A DNA stretch of 64,000 bases from CAZIAK01 sp964537035. GTDB taxonomy: Bacteria; Planctomycetota; B15-G4. The notes beneath the pieces were generated by a model. That model was not told the origin of the DNA. It was given only the letters and a program-made list of their open reading frames with translations, and searched no databases. The stretch lies in assembly GCA_964537035.1 (NCBI GenBank), contig CAZIAK010000008.1, forward strand, positions 65,302 through 129,301, read 5' to 3'. The translations under genes and the position numbers were made by a program. Shown piece by piece: positions 17,076 through 27,336 of this stretch. Each line of letters opens with the position of its first letter. Position 1 is the first letter of the stretch.

Positions 17076-17707
17076 GTCGGCTGCCCCGGCTTGCTCGCCT
17101 CGGCCTGGGCGGCGCCCTTGCCATCCCTGCCGTCGTGGCCCTCGGGGGCGCTCTTCGGCGGCGCCAACCAGCGCTCCTTGTAATGCTTCAGCTCGGCGAT
17201 GGACTCCTTGATGTCGCCCATGGCCCTGTGCTGATCACCCTTGCGCGGCGCACCTGAAATGGAGGCCACGTTCCAGCGGGTGGCGCATTCCTTGAACGAG
17301 CTCACGTCGATGCAGCGGTAGTGCAGAAAGCCGTCGAGCTTGGGCATCTGGATCTTCAGGAACATGCGGTCGCACCAGATCGAGTTGCCGCACAGGGGGA
17401 TCTTGCCCTGTCTGCAGTGCTGCTTCAGGAAGCCCAGGGTCTCGAGCTCGGCGTCCGCGATCGACATCGATGAGCGGCGCACCTTCTCGGTCAGCCCTGA
17501 CTTGCTGTGCATCTTCTGCACGATGGGGATCATCTTCGACAGGTCGGCGTCGCTGGCCCTGATGATGATCTCCGGCCCCTCCTCGACGATGTTCAGCTGG
17601 GCGTCGGTGAGCAGGGTGGCGATCTCGATGATCACGTTGCGCTGGGGATCGAGCCCGGTCATCTCCAGGTCCATCCAACACAGCAGGTCGTCACGAATGT
17701 CGGTCAA
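17072..17707 (-). CDS. orn: Oligoribonuclease
   Basis: DEDDh 3'-5' exonuclease that degrades RNA dinucleotides and short oligoribonucleotides, including pGpG. Catalytic residues visible: Asp and Glu of WMDLEMTGLD (near 12 and 14), Asp of SIWCDRMFL, and His and Asp of HRAMGDIKESI. At 211 residues it is about 30 longer than the usual 180; the excess is a Gly/Ala/Lys-rich tail (SAPEGHDGRDGKGAAQ). Its start overlaps the asnB stop by 4 bp and its stop overlaps the EVE gene start, so asnB-orn-EVE form one operon. Confidence 0.95.
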   Translation of the reverse strand: MTDIRDDLLCWMDLEMTGLDPQRNVIIEIATLLTDAQLNIVEEGPEIIIRASDADLSKMIPIVQKMHSKSGLTEKVRRSSMSIADAELETLGFLKQHCRQGKIPLCGNSIWCDRMFLKIQMPKLDGFLHYRCIDVSSFKECATRWNVASISGAPRKGDQHRAMGDIKESIAELKHYKERWLAPPKSAPEGHDGRDGKGAAQAEASKPGQPT

Positions 17708-19626
17708 CGGTTCTCCTCGGCAAGGAACCAGCGTTCAAGAACCAGCAGGGTAAACAGCAGCTCGTGGGCTGCAACCTCTCGCTGGGCATGGGCGTCGATC
17801 AGGCGGCCCACGCCGTCGACATCGAACAGCCCCCGCTGTCGGGCAGAGGGGGACAAGAGCACCTCTTTGGCGTGACCCAGCAGCGGCCCACGAAACCAGG
17901 CGTCGAGGGGCACGCCAAAGCCCCGCTTCTTGCCCCACAGCACGTCAGACGGCAGCAGCTTGCGCAGAGCGTGGCGCAGAACCAGCTTGCCCCGTGGCTG
18001 GCCGGGGGGCTGGCCTCGGCCCTCAGCCAGCTTGAGCCGCCCCGGCAGTGACGCGGCGTACTCCATGAAGTCCCGGTCAAGAAAGGGGCTGCGAGCCTCG
18101 AGCGAATGGGCCATGGAAGCGATGTCGAGCTTCACCAGGATGTCGTCCGGGAGATAGTTCTCCACGTCGAGCACCAGGGTCTGGTTGAGCGAGAGCGAGC
18201 TGCCCCCCCGGGGGCCGTAGTGCGACGGAGTGCCCAGGCGCTCACGGCCTTCGGGGGTCATCAGGCCGGACAGCCGGGCCGTTGAGCTGGCCAGGCGCCA
18301 GAGGTGATTGCGATGGCGGGGCGCCGCGTCGAGGGCTTGAGCGAAGCGATTCAGCCGAGTCGACAACGATCGGTGACCGCCCGCGCCGAAGAGCCCGACC
18401 AGGCTGGCCGCTCCGTGCATCGCCGCCACCAGAGGCCGTCCCAGAACGCCCCCGGACAGCTGCTCGGCCAAGGCCAGGGCCCGATAGCGGTCGTAGCCCG
18501 CGAACGACTCGTCCCCCCCATCGCCTGTGAGCACCACCTTCACCGACTCGGCGGCCAGCTCGCTCACCAGAAAGGTGGGGATGGCCGAGCTGTCCGCGAA
18601 GGGCTCGCCGTAGTGCCGGGTCAGCGAGTCGAGAATCGAGAGGGCGTCGGGGGCCACCAGCCGCTCGTGATGCTCGCTGCCCACCATGTTGGCGATCGTC
18701 CGCGCCCCCAGCCGCTCGTCGTAGGCCGGGTCGTCGAAGCCGATGGTGAAGGTCTGCACCGGCTGATCGAGCTGCCGGGACATGAGCGCCACCACCGCCG
18801 CCGAGTCGACGCCCCCGCTGAGCAAGGCCCCCACGGGCACGTCGGCCATGAGCCGCCGGGAGACGGCCCGGTCGAGACGCCCCAGGAGTTCGTCGGCGGC
18901 GTCGTCGAGCGAGGGGTAGGGCGACTCGTCCAACCCGGGGGACAGACGCCAGTAGCGGTGCAGCTTGCTCGTGCCCCGCTCCACCACAAGGGCGTGTCCC
19001 GCTGGCAGCTTCGAGGCTCCCGTCCACGCGCAGGCCGGATGAGGCACACAGCGAAAGGCCAAGAAGTCTGCCAAGGCCCCGTCGTCAGGAGTGCGATCGA
19101 GGGTCGGCTCGGCGGCCAGGGCCGAGAGCTCGCTGGCGAACACGATCGAGTCGTCAGTGGCGGCGTAGACCAGGGGCTTCTGGCCCACCCGGTCGCGAGC
19201 CAGCACCAGCCGCTGCTCGGCGCTGTCCCAGAGCGCGAAGGCGAACATGCCCTCGAGCCGGTCGAGGCATGCGGGGCCTTCTCGCTCCCAGAACTCGCGG
19301 TAGAGCGGCAGGATCACCTCGACATCACAGCCGGAGGAGAAGCGATGCCCCCGCGCCGACAGCTCGGCCCGCAGCGCTTCGTGGTTGTAGATCTCACCGT
19401 TGGCCACCAGCAGCAGCTGTCCGTCGGTGGAGACCATGGGCTGGCTGCCCCGATCGCTCAGGTCGACGATGGAGAGGCGCCGATGCCCCAGGGCCACGGG
19501 GCCGTCGACGGTCAGGCCTTGGCCGTCCGGCCCTCGGTGAGCGATGGCAGCCACCATGGCCGACACCGTGTCCTGGTCGCCAGGACGATCAGGGGAGAGC
19601 CAGAGCTTGCCCGCAATGCCGCACAC
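17704..19626 (-). CDS. asnB: Glutamine-hydrolysing asparagine synthase
   Basis: A 640-residue two-domain enzyme making asparagine (or amidating a surface-polymer sugar acid in some members) from aspartate, ATP and glutamine. The GTG start puts Cys2 (MCGIAG) first as the Ntn glutaminase nucleophile. Glutaminase motifs HRGPDGQG, HRRLSIVDLS and ANGEIYN follow. The synthetase domain has PP-loop LLSGGVDSAAVV near residues 260-270, then TGDGGDESFAGYDRY and KLDIASMAHSLEARSPFLDRD. It is upstream of orn in the same operon, which is an unusual pair. A DegT aminotransferase gene lies 176 bp upstream on the same strand, so a polysaccharide role for both is possible. Confidence 0.92.
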   Translation of the reverse strand: MCGIAGKLWLSPDRPGDQDTVSAMVAAIAHRGPDGQGLTVDGPVALGHRRLSIVDLSDRGSQPMVSTDGQLLLVANGEIYNHEALRAELSARGHRFSSGCDVEVILPLYREFWEREGPACLDRLEGMFAFALWDSAEQRLVLARDRVGQKPLVYAATDDSIVFASELSALAAEPTLDRTPDDGALADFLAFRCVPHPACAWTGASKLPAGHALVVERGTSKLHRYWRLSPGLDESPYPSLDDAADELLGRLDRAVSRRLMADVPVGALLSGGVDSAAVVALMSRQLDQPVQTFTIGFDDPAYDERLGARTIANMVGSEHHERLVAPDALSILDSLTRHYGEPFADSSAIPTFLVSELAAESVKVVLTGDGGDESFAGYDRYRALALAEQLSGGVLGRPLVAAMHGAASLVGLFGAGGHRSLSTRLNRFAQALDAAPRHRNHLWRLASSTARLSGLMTPEGRERLGTPSHYGPRGGSSLSLNQTLVLDVENYLPDDILVKLDIASMAHSLEARSPFLDRDFMEYAASLPGRLKLAEGRGQPPGQPRGKLVLRHALRKLLPSDVLWGKKRGFGVPLDAWFRGPLLGHAKEVLLSPSARQRGLFDVDGVGRLIDAHAQREVAAHELLFTLLVLERWFLAEENR

Positions 19627-19802
19627 GTCGTGTCAGGCTCCGTCGATCAGCGAGGACGACGCGCGCGACGGCGACGTGCGCGGCGGCGGCCCGTGCGAGG
19701 ACATCGTGCGCGAGGGCGGGGTCCGCGAAGGGTGCACACGAAGGGGCGCAACGCCTCCCCTGGCCTCAGACCGGTGCGGCAACTGGGCCAGGGGCGCGGG
19801 GC

Positions 19803-20942
19803 TCACGCTCCGAAGAACTCGCCGATCACGTCGACCACGCAGACCTTCTGCTCGTCGGTGAGCTCAGGGAAGACCGGGATCGCGATGGTCTCCAGGGCGG
19901 CCGCCTCAGACTTCGGGAAGTCTCCGACCTTGTAGCCCAGGTGGGCCAGGCAGGGCTGGGTGTGACAACCCGATGGGTAGTAGATACCGCAGCCCACGTC
20001 GTTGTCGCGCATGTGCTGGAGCAGCTCGTCCCGGGTGTCAGAGGCCACCCGAATCGTGAACTGGTTGTAGATGTGGTGCACGCCCTCGCGTACCGCAGGC
20101 AGCGCCACCACCTCGCTGAGGCCCTTGGCGGCGAACAGCTCCCGGTAGTGGTCGGCGTTGGCCCGACGTCCGGCGGCCCAGCCATCGAGGTGCGGCAGCT
20201 TCACCGAGAGCACCGCGCCCTGGATGCCGTCGAGCCTGAAGTTGCCACCCATGATGTCGTGGTGATACGCGGGCTCCATGCCGTGGTTGCGCATGATCGA
20301 CATCTTGTGGGCCAACTCGCCATCGTTGGTGGTGATGATGCCGCCGTCGCCCGCCGCACCCAGGTTCTTGCTGGGATAGAACGAGAAGCAGCCCACCGTG
20401 CCCAGGGCTCCGGCCATGACCCCGTCGCTGTCCTTCGCGCCGATGGCCTGGGCTGCATCTTCGACGATGGGCAGATCGTGCTTCGCAGCCACCGCCCTGA
20501 TCGGCGCCATGTCGGCGGTCTGGCCGAACAGGTGCACGGGCACGATCGCCTTGGTCTTCTCGGTGATCGCCGCCTCGATCTCGGTCACGTCGATGTTGTA
20601 GGTGAACGGGTCGATGTCCACGAAGACGCACTGGGCGCCCAGGCGATCGATGCAGCCAGCCGTGGCGAAGAAGGTGTAGGGCGAGGTGATCACCTCGGTG
20701 CCGGGGCCCACGCCAAGGGCCATCATGGCCACCAGCAGGGCGTCGGTGCCCGAGGACACGCCCACGGCGTGGTCTGCGCCCACGTAGGCCGCCAGCTCGC
20801 CCTCGAACTTCTGCACGAAGGGGCCGCCGATAAAGGCCATGGAATCGAGGACCTCGTTCACCGCCGCGTGCACATCGTCGCGGATCGGGGCGTACTGAGC
20901 CTTGAGGTCGAGCAGGGGCACCTTCACCCGGGTGGCCGTCAT
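19803..20942 (-). CDS. DegT/DnrJ/EryC1/StrS family PLP-dependent sugar aminotransferase
   Basis: A 379-residue PLP enzyme that transfers an amino group to a keto-sugar nucleotide in surface-polysaccharide synthesis. Start at ATG 20942 (MTATRVKVPLLDLKAQYAPIRD). Motifs: SSGTDALLVAM (phosphate cradle), SPYTFFATA, DIDPFTYNID, VHLFGQTADM, EDAAQAIGA, and the PLP lysine in CFSFYPSKNLGAAGDGG near residue 185. The C-terminal part (HHIYNQFTIRV...YYPSGCHTQP) is typical. Its leader contains a small GC palindrome (20965-20980). No other sugar-nucleotide gene is adjacent except asnB downstream, so the exact sugar is unknown. Confidence 0.93.
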   Translation of the reverse strand: MTATRVKVPLLDLKAQYAPIRDDVHAAVNEVLDSMAFIGGPFVQKFEGELAAYVGADHAVGVSSGTDALLVAMMALGVGPGTEVITSPYTFFATAGCIDRLGAQCVFVDIDPFTYNIDVTEIEAAITEKTKAIVPVHLFGQTADMAPIRAVAAKHDLPIVEDAAQAIGAKDSDGVMAGALGTVGCFSFYPSKNLGAAGDGGIITTNDGELAHKMSIMRNHGMEPAYHHDIMGGNFRLDGIQGAVLSVKLPHLDGWAAGRRANADHYRELFAAKGLSEVVALPAVREGVHHIYNQFTIRVASDTRDELLQHMRDNDVGCGIYYPSGCHTQPCLAHLGYKVGDFPKSEAAALETIAIPVFPELTDEQKVCVVDVIGEFFGA

Positions 20943-21132
20943 GGGGGTTCTCGCAGGGGGTTTGGCGCCCGTTCGGGCGCGGTTCAACCGGCCACCATAG
21001 CCAACGGGGAGCCCAGCAGCGATCATGCTCAGCCAGCCTCTGCCGGGGGCTCGGATTGCTCGACTCGATCTGCCACCATCGGGCCCCACTCGCCCTCACC
21101 ACACAGAACGTACCGGCTCCTGGAGAAGGTCC

Positions 21133-21726
21133 ATGAAGTTGCCGCTCATGTTGGTCTCCGTCGCCGTCCTCGCCTCGGTGGGCACGGTCGCTTTCGACAC
21201 GGACGACAAGGCCTTTCAGCTCTACGACGCCGCCAAGCTGGTGGCCGCCGCCGGCCTGGACGACGCCACCGCCGCCGCCTACGGGCCGATCCTCGACGAG
21301 TACCCCTACGCGCCCTTCGCCGCCGAGATCCGGGGCGAGCTGGCCAACCTGGACACCTGGATCGTGACCCTCCCGGAGGAGCAGAACGGCCTGCCCCTGC
21401 GGGATCCGCTGATCATCGAAGAGGCGCCCTGGATCGGCCCCAGCGCGGTGATGATCCTGGGGCTGCTGCTGGCCCTGTGGCTCACGGTCATGCCCAAGAC
21501 CAAGGTGCGCTCGCTGGCGGCCATCGTGCTGATCCTGGGCCTCACCGGCGCTGCCCTGGCCCAGGGCTTCATCGACCTCTCGGGCAGCGAAGACGGCGCC
21601 GGACCTTTGAGCGGCCCCATGCCCGGTGCCGAGGGTCTGGCCTACGCGTACTTCCCCTGGATCGCCGTGGGTGTGCTGGGGGCCGGGGTGCTGCTGGGAT
21701 TGGTCCCCCGGGGCAAGGACGACTGA
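21133..21726 (+). CDS. Membrane protein of unknown function
   Basis: A 197-residue protein starting at ATG 21133 after a good GGAGAAGG site. It has an N-terminal signal-like helix (LPLMLVSVAVLASVGTVAF), an Ala/Asp-rich outer segment of about 80 residues that ends in the motif PWIGPSAVMI, and three hydrophobic helices (near 97-115, 122-140 and 175-192), the last followed by PRGKDD at the C-terminus. I recognise no family. It is 44 bp upstream of another envelope gene on the same strand and probably cotranscribed with it. Composition is like its neighbours, with no sign of transfer. Confidence 0.7.
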   Translation: MKLPLMLVSVAVLASVGTVAFDTDDKAFQLYDAAKLVAAAGLDDATAAAYGPILDEYPYAPFAAEIRGELANLDTWIVTLPEEQNGLPLRDPLIIEEAPWIGPSAVMILGLLLALWLTVMPKTKVRSLAAIVLILGLTGAALAQGFIDLSGSEDGAGPLSGPMPGAEGLAYAYFPWIAVGVLGAGVLLGLVPRGKDD

Positions 21727-21770
21727 GCGAGGGGCGGCGCACCCTGTCGCGATCTCAGCCCCCGGAGACC

Positions 21771-22859
21771 ATGATGAGCCCCCACCGTCTCGCCTTCGTC
21801 GTCGCAGCGCTCGCAGCCTCGCTCAGCGCGCCCCCAGCTTGCGCGACCCCGCCGTGTCAGCCCCTAGCTTGCGCCACCACGACCTGCTCCACCACGGCCT
21901 GCCCCACCACGGCCTGCGCCACCACGGCCTGCGCCACCACGACCTGCGCCACCACGACCTGCGCCACCGCCCATGAAGCCGGCGAGGTCACCGCCGTCTT
22001 TGGCGAAGCCCAGGCCCTCGGGCGCATCGAGTCGCCCGACCTCGACGAGCTCAGTGGCATGGAACCGTCCGCCAGCGAAGACGATCTGTACTGGGCCCAC
22101 GACGATGACTTTCCCCGGCTGTTCGCCATGACCGAGGCGGGCCAGCACATCGCCAAGATCGAGGTGACCGACACCACGAACACCGACTGGGAGGAGATGG
22201 TCGCCTACCAGGTCGACGGCCGCTCGTTCCTGCTGATCGCCGATATAGGCGGCAACAGGCTGCCCCGGCCCGACTACGACCTGATCTGCCTCGCGGAGCC
22301 TCGGCGAGATCCGCAGACGGGCCTGTATCCCACAGAGATCGCACCCGAGTGGACGGTGCACTTCAACTACCCCGACCACGAAGAGAACGTCAACTGTGAA
22401 GCGCTGGCCATCGATGTGGAGACAGCGCAGATCCTGCTGCTGACAAAGGGCAAGAGCGGGCACGACGCGGCGCAGCTCTACTCGTTGCCCCTGCCCAGCG
22501 CATCAGCCACTGGGCTGATGGCGACTTCACTCGGAGTGATCGACAGCATCACCGACTTCGTGGTGGAACGCTCCGGCATCGAAGCCAGGCCCACCGCCAT
22601 GGACATCAGCGACGACGGCAGCCTGGCGGTGGTGCTGACCTATCACCACGCCTTCGCCTTCGCACACGCCGCGGGCGAGCCCTGGTTCGACACGTTCTCC
22701 AGGACGCCCACGTTGGTCACGTTGCCGTTCATGCCCCAGGCCGAGGCGCTGTGCTTCGACCGCCACGGCGACGCGCTCATCGTCACCTCGGAGCGCCGTG
22801 GGCAGAGGCAGCACGCGCCGGTGTATCGGGTGCCGGTGGCAAGGCCAGCTCGGGGCTAG
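21771..22859 (+). CDS. Exported beta-propeller-like protein with a Cys/Thr-rich repeat after the signal peptide
   Basis: A 362-residue secreted protein. Tandem ATGs at 21771 and 21774 both follow GGAG. The signal peptide (HRLAFVVAALAASLSAPPACA) leads into about 35 residues of Cys/Thr/Ala repeats of the type C-A-T-T-x. The rest contains ELSGMEPSASEDDLYWAHDDDFPRLFAM and TDWEEMVAYQVDGRSFLLIADIGGN, resembling six-bladed propellers that open with an 'elsg...lW.hnD' signature (esterase-like/phytase-like or TolB-like). No catalytic residues can be assigned. Ten or so Cys residues in the repeat suggest disulfides or metal binding. Role unknown. Confidence 0.72.
   Translation: MMSPHRLAFVVAALAASLSAPPACATPPCQPLACATTTCSTTACPTTACATTACATTTCATTTCATAHEAGEVTAVFGEAQALGRIESPDLDELSGMEPSASEDDLYWAHDDDFPRLFAMTEAGQHIAKIEVTDTTNTDWEEMVAYQVDGRSFLLIADIGGNRLPRPDYDLICLAEPRRDPQTGLYPTEIAPEWTVHFNYPDHEENVNCEALAIDVETAQILLLTKGKSGHDAAQLYSLPLPSASATGLMATSLGVIDSITDFVVERSGIEARPTAMDISDDGSLAVVLTYHHAFAFAHAAGEPWFDTFSRTPTLVTLPFMPQAEALCFDRHGDALIVTSERRGQRQHAPVYRVPVARPARG
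21870..21959 (+). repeat. 15-bp in-frame tandem repeat coding for Cys/Thr-rich pentapeptides
   Basis: Six units of the type TGCGCCACCACGRCC (21870, 21885, 21900, 21915, 21930, 21945) plus a partial seventh. Each encodes C-A/S/P-T-T-A/T. The nucleotide identity is higher than protein constraint needs, so copy number is probably unstable while the frame is kept. Confidence 0.9.
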
Positions 22860-22982
22860 CCCGCAGGACTCGCGAGCTCGTGGTGCAGCAGCGTCCGGGT
22901 CATGTGCCGCGCAGGCTGCTGGCACCAAGTGCAGCCCCCCCCGCTGCCCTTGGCAGCCCGCGCTTGAGCTGCCGCGCGCCCC

Positions 22983-23525
22983 TCAGCGCCCCATCAGCGG
23001 GTAGCTCGCCTCCACCCGGTGCACGGCTCCTGAGCGGCCGAGCACGCTGGAGAACAGCTGGAAGTCCGTGACGGCGAAGGGCTCGCTCTCGAAGCTGGCG
23101 TGGTCACCCATGTATTGCAGCAGGGGCGCCATGGCCGGGCGGGAGAGACGGGCCAGGGTCACGTGGGGTGCGTAGCGGCGACTCTCGCCCGGCAGCCCGA
23201 GGCGCTTGAGCCGGGAATTGACCCGGCCCTGGAGCAGCCGCAGCTCATCGTCGGGCTGCACCCCCGTCCAGAGCACCTTGGGCTGGCCCCGGGGTGGGAA
23301 GTGTCCGATGCCCGAGAGGCGCAGGGTGAACGGGTCGCAGCGCACCCCGGCCAGGCCCTCTTGCACTTGCCGCGCCGCGGGCCCCTCGACCTGCCCCAGA
23401 AAACTCAGGGTGATGTGGAACTGACCGTCGGTCACCCAGCGAGCGCCGTGCACGCCCTGGCAGAGGCCAGCGAGGCGATCCTTGAGCGGCTCAGGCAGGT
23501 CAATGGCGACGAAGAGGCGGGGCAT
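22983..23525 (-). CDS. thpR: RNA 2',3'-cyclic phosphodiesterase (2H family)
   Basis: A 180-residue 2H phosphoesterase. Start set at ATG 23525 (MPRLFVAIDLPEPLKDRL), the standard N-terminus; a 5-residue extension to 23540 is less likely. The two catalytic HxT motifs are HITLSFLG near residue 37 and HVTLARL near 120. The expected activity is hydrolysis of 2',3'-cyclic phosphate ends to 2'-phosphate and, in vitro, RNA ligation. Length is normal. The gene is alone, convergent with the gene ending at 22859 and divergent from the sdh operon. Confidence 0.9.
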   Translation of the reverse strand: MPRLFVAIDLPEPLKDRLAGLCQGVHGARWVTDGQFHITLSFLGQVEGPAARQVQEGLAGVRCDPFTLRLSGIGHFPPRGQPKVLWTGVQPDDELRLLQGRVNSRLKRLGLPGESRRYAPHVTLARLSRPAMAPLLQYMGDHASFESEPFAVTDFQLFSSVLGRSGAVHRVEASYPLMGR

Positions 23526-23742
23526 GACGAGAGAGATCATCGCTCAGAAAAGGGCCGGGATGGAATCCCCACCGCTCTGCCCTTCGACGCTCTGGGAAGC
23601 GCCGGGCCCCATCGGTACAATCTCCTGCTTTGACGTAGGAGATGGCGCCACGAACCCGTGCCCGCGACGACGGCTCGCGGCAGGCTCATGGGCCGATCAC
23701 CCACCGGCGACACCCCCTCGCGCCGAGTGCGGAGAGCACAGA

Positions 23743-24450
23743 ATGAACTGGCTGGTACGTTTCCTCGGTTCGTCCATCGGGCGCAAGGCGCTCGTCGCCC
23801 TCACCGGGCTGGCCCTGCTGGGCTTCGTGGTGGGCCATCTGCTCGGCAACCTGCAGATCTTCCTGGGTCCCGAGGCGCTCAACGCCTATGCGGCCGGGCT
23901 ACAGAATCTGGGTGGCCTGCTCTGGGTCGCCCGAGGCGGGCTGCTCTTCGTCCTCGTGGTCCACGTCGGGCTCACGCTCAAGCTGGCTGCCGAGAACAAG
24001 GCCGCCCGACCGGTGGCTTACGCCCATCCCGTGGGCAAGGTCGATGCCAACCCGGCCACCCGCCTGATGGTGCTCACGGGCCTGACCATCCTGCTCTTCG
24101 TGGCCTACCACCTGGCCCACTTCACCGTGGGCGTGGTGCACCCTGAGCATCGGGAGCTGGCCCACAACACCCTGGACGCCGCAGGCAACCCGGACGTCTA
24201 CGGCATGGTCATCGCCGGCTTCAGCGACCCACTCGTGGCCGGGCTCTACATCCTGGCCATGATCGCCCTGGGGCTGCACCTGCACCATGGCATCGCCAGC
24301 GTGTTTCAGTCTCTCGGGCTGACCAACGCCGCCTACGCTCCCTTGCTGCAGAAGCTCGGCCGTTCCCTGGCCTGGGCTCTCGCCCTGGGCAACGCCTTCA
24401 TCCCCATCGCTGTGCTCACCGGTCTGGTGAGCAGCCAGTCGGGAGTCTGA
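23743..24450 (+). CDS. sdhC: Succinate dehydrogenase cytochrome b558-type membrane subunit
   Basis: A 235-residue integral membrane protein that anchors the complex and passes electrons to quinone. ATG 23743 follows GGAGAG. Five hydrophobic helices are visible with heme-ligand histidines in VVGHLLGN, LVVHVGLT, AYHLAHF and LHLHHG, which fits the single-subunit, di-heme B. subtilis/Wolinella type rather than SdhC+SdhD. The following gene starts 3 bp after its stop, giving order sdhC-sdhA-sdhB. Di-heme enzymes of this class often work with menaquinone. Confidence 0.92.
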   Translation: MNWLVRFLGSSIGRKALVALTGLALLGFVVGHLLGNLQIFLGPEALNAYAAGLQNLGGLLWVARGGLLFVLVVHVGLTLKLAAENKAARPVAYAHPVGKVDANPATRLMVLTGLTILLFVAYHLAHFTVGVVHPEHRELAHNTLDAAGNPDVYGMVIAGFSDPLVAGLYILAMIALGLHLHHGIASVFQSLGLTNAAYAPLLQKLGRSLAWALALGNAFIPIAVLTGLVSSQSGV

Positions 24451-24453
24451 CCG

Positions 24454-26367
<1,914 letters not shown>

Positions 26368-26378
26368 GGCACGTCACC

Positions 26379-27128
26379 ATGAAGCTGACCCTGAACATCT
26401 GGCGCCAGAAAAGTCCCGCAGACGCCGGACGCATGGAAGCCCATGCCGTCGACGACGCCAGCCCGGACATGTCGTTTCTCGAGCTGCTCGACGTGCTCAA
26501 CGAGCGCCTGCAAAGCGAGGGCAAGGACCCCGTGGCCTTTGATCACGACTGCCGCGAGGGCATCTGCGGCATGTGCTCCCTGGTCATCAACGGCCAGGCC
26601 CACGGCCCCTGGAAGGGCACCACCACCTGCCAGCTGCACATGCGCGCCTTCAAGGACGGCGACACCATCGACATCGAGCCGTTCAGGGCCAAGGCCTTCG
26701 GCGTCATCAAAGATCTGACCGTCGACCGCAGCGCCCTCGACACGGTGATCCAGACCAGCGGCTTCATCGCTGTGAACGCCGGCGGCGCGCCAGACGCCAA
26801 CGCCGTGCCCATCGGCAAGGTCTCGGCCGACAAGGCCATGGACGCGGCGGCCTGCATCGGCTGCGGCGCCTGCGTGGCCGCCTGCCCGAACGCCTCGGCC
26901 ATGCTCTTCGTCTCCGCCAAGGTGGGTCATCTGGCCAACCTGCCCCAGGGTGTGCCCGAGTCCTCCCAGCGGGTGGTCAAGATGGTCAACGCCATGGACG
27001 GCCTGGGTTTCGGCAACTGCCGCAACTACTTCGAGTGCTCCGCGGTCTGCCCCAAGGAGATCCCGGTGGACTTCATCGCCGAGATGAACCGCAGCTACCT
27101 GAAGGCCTCCGCCTGCGGGGTTGAGTAG
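26379..27128 (+). CDS. sdhB: Succinate dehydrogenase/fumarate reductase iron-sulfur subunit
   Basis: A 249-residue subunit that wires FAD to quinone through three clusters. The [2Fe-2S] site is CREGICGMCS...TTCQLHM, the [4Fe-4S] site is CIGCGACVAACP, and the [3Fe-4S] site is CRNYFECSAVCP. ATG at 26379 gives MKLTLNIWRQ, the usual start. Last gene of sdhCAB; the 208 bp after it hold no gene and probably include the promoter of the metalloprotease gene at 27337. Confidence 0.96.
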   Translation: MKLTLNIWRQKSPADAGRMEAHAVDDASPDMSFLELLDVLNERLQSEGKDPVAFDHDCREGICGMCSLVINGQAHGPWKGTTTCQLHMRAFKDGDTIDIEPFRAKAFGVIKDLTVDRSALDTVIQTSGFIAVNAGGAPDANAVPIGKVSADKAMDAAACIGCGACVAACPNASAMLFVSAKVGHLANLPQGVPESSQRVVKMVNAMDGLGFGNCRNYFECSAVCPKEIPVDFIAEMNRSYLKASACGVE

Positions 27129-27336
27129 GGCGCACAGAGGCGGCTGAGCGGCTGCCATCTTGCTCTCAGGGCAACTCTGGCCAGCCGGTCCGGGCACGCT
27201 GAGCACCTCTTGTGTGGTCGTTGTCTGCCCTGAATCAGAGTTTTGGCGTTAGACTCTCTGCCCTCCCCCTACGCCGCCGGACCCCGAATCCACCGCGGCG
27301 CCCGCACCTCCTCGTCTCGAACCGCGGAGTTCTCTG

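Noticed and set aside
20965..20980. Palindrome GCGCCC-GTTC-GGGCGC before the DegT gene
   Set aside because: Short and GC-rich, expected by chance in this composition. Mentioned in the gene entry only.
19269..22859. A 1196-codon open frame on the plus strand spanning asnB, the DegT gene and the 21133 region
   Set aside because: It is a GC-driven shadow: most of its length is antisense to two well-supported genes, and only its last third coincides with the real gene starting at 21771.
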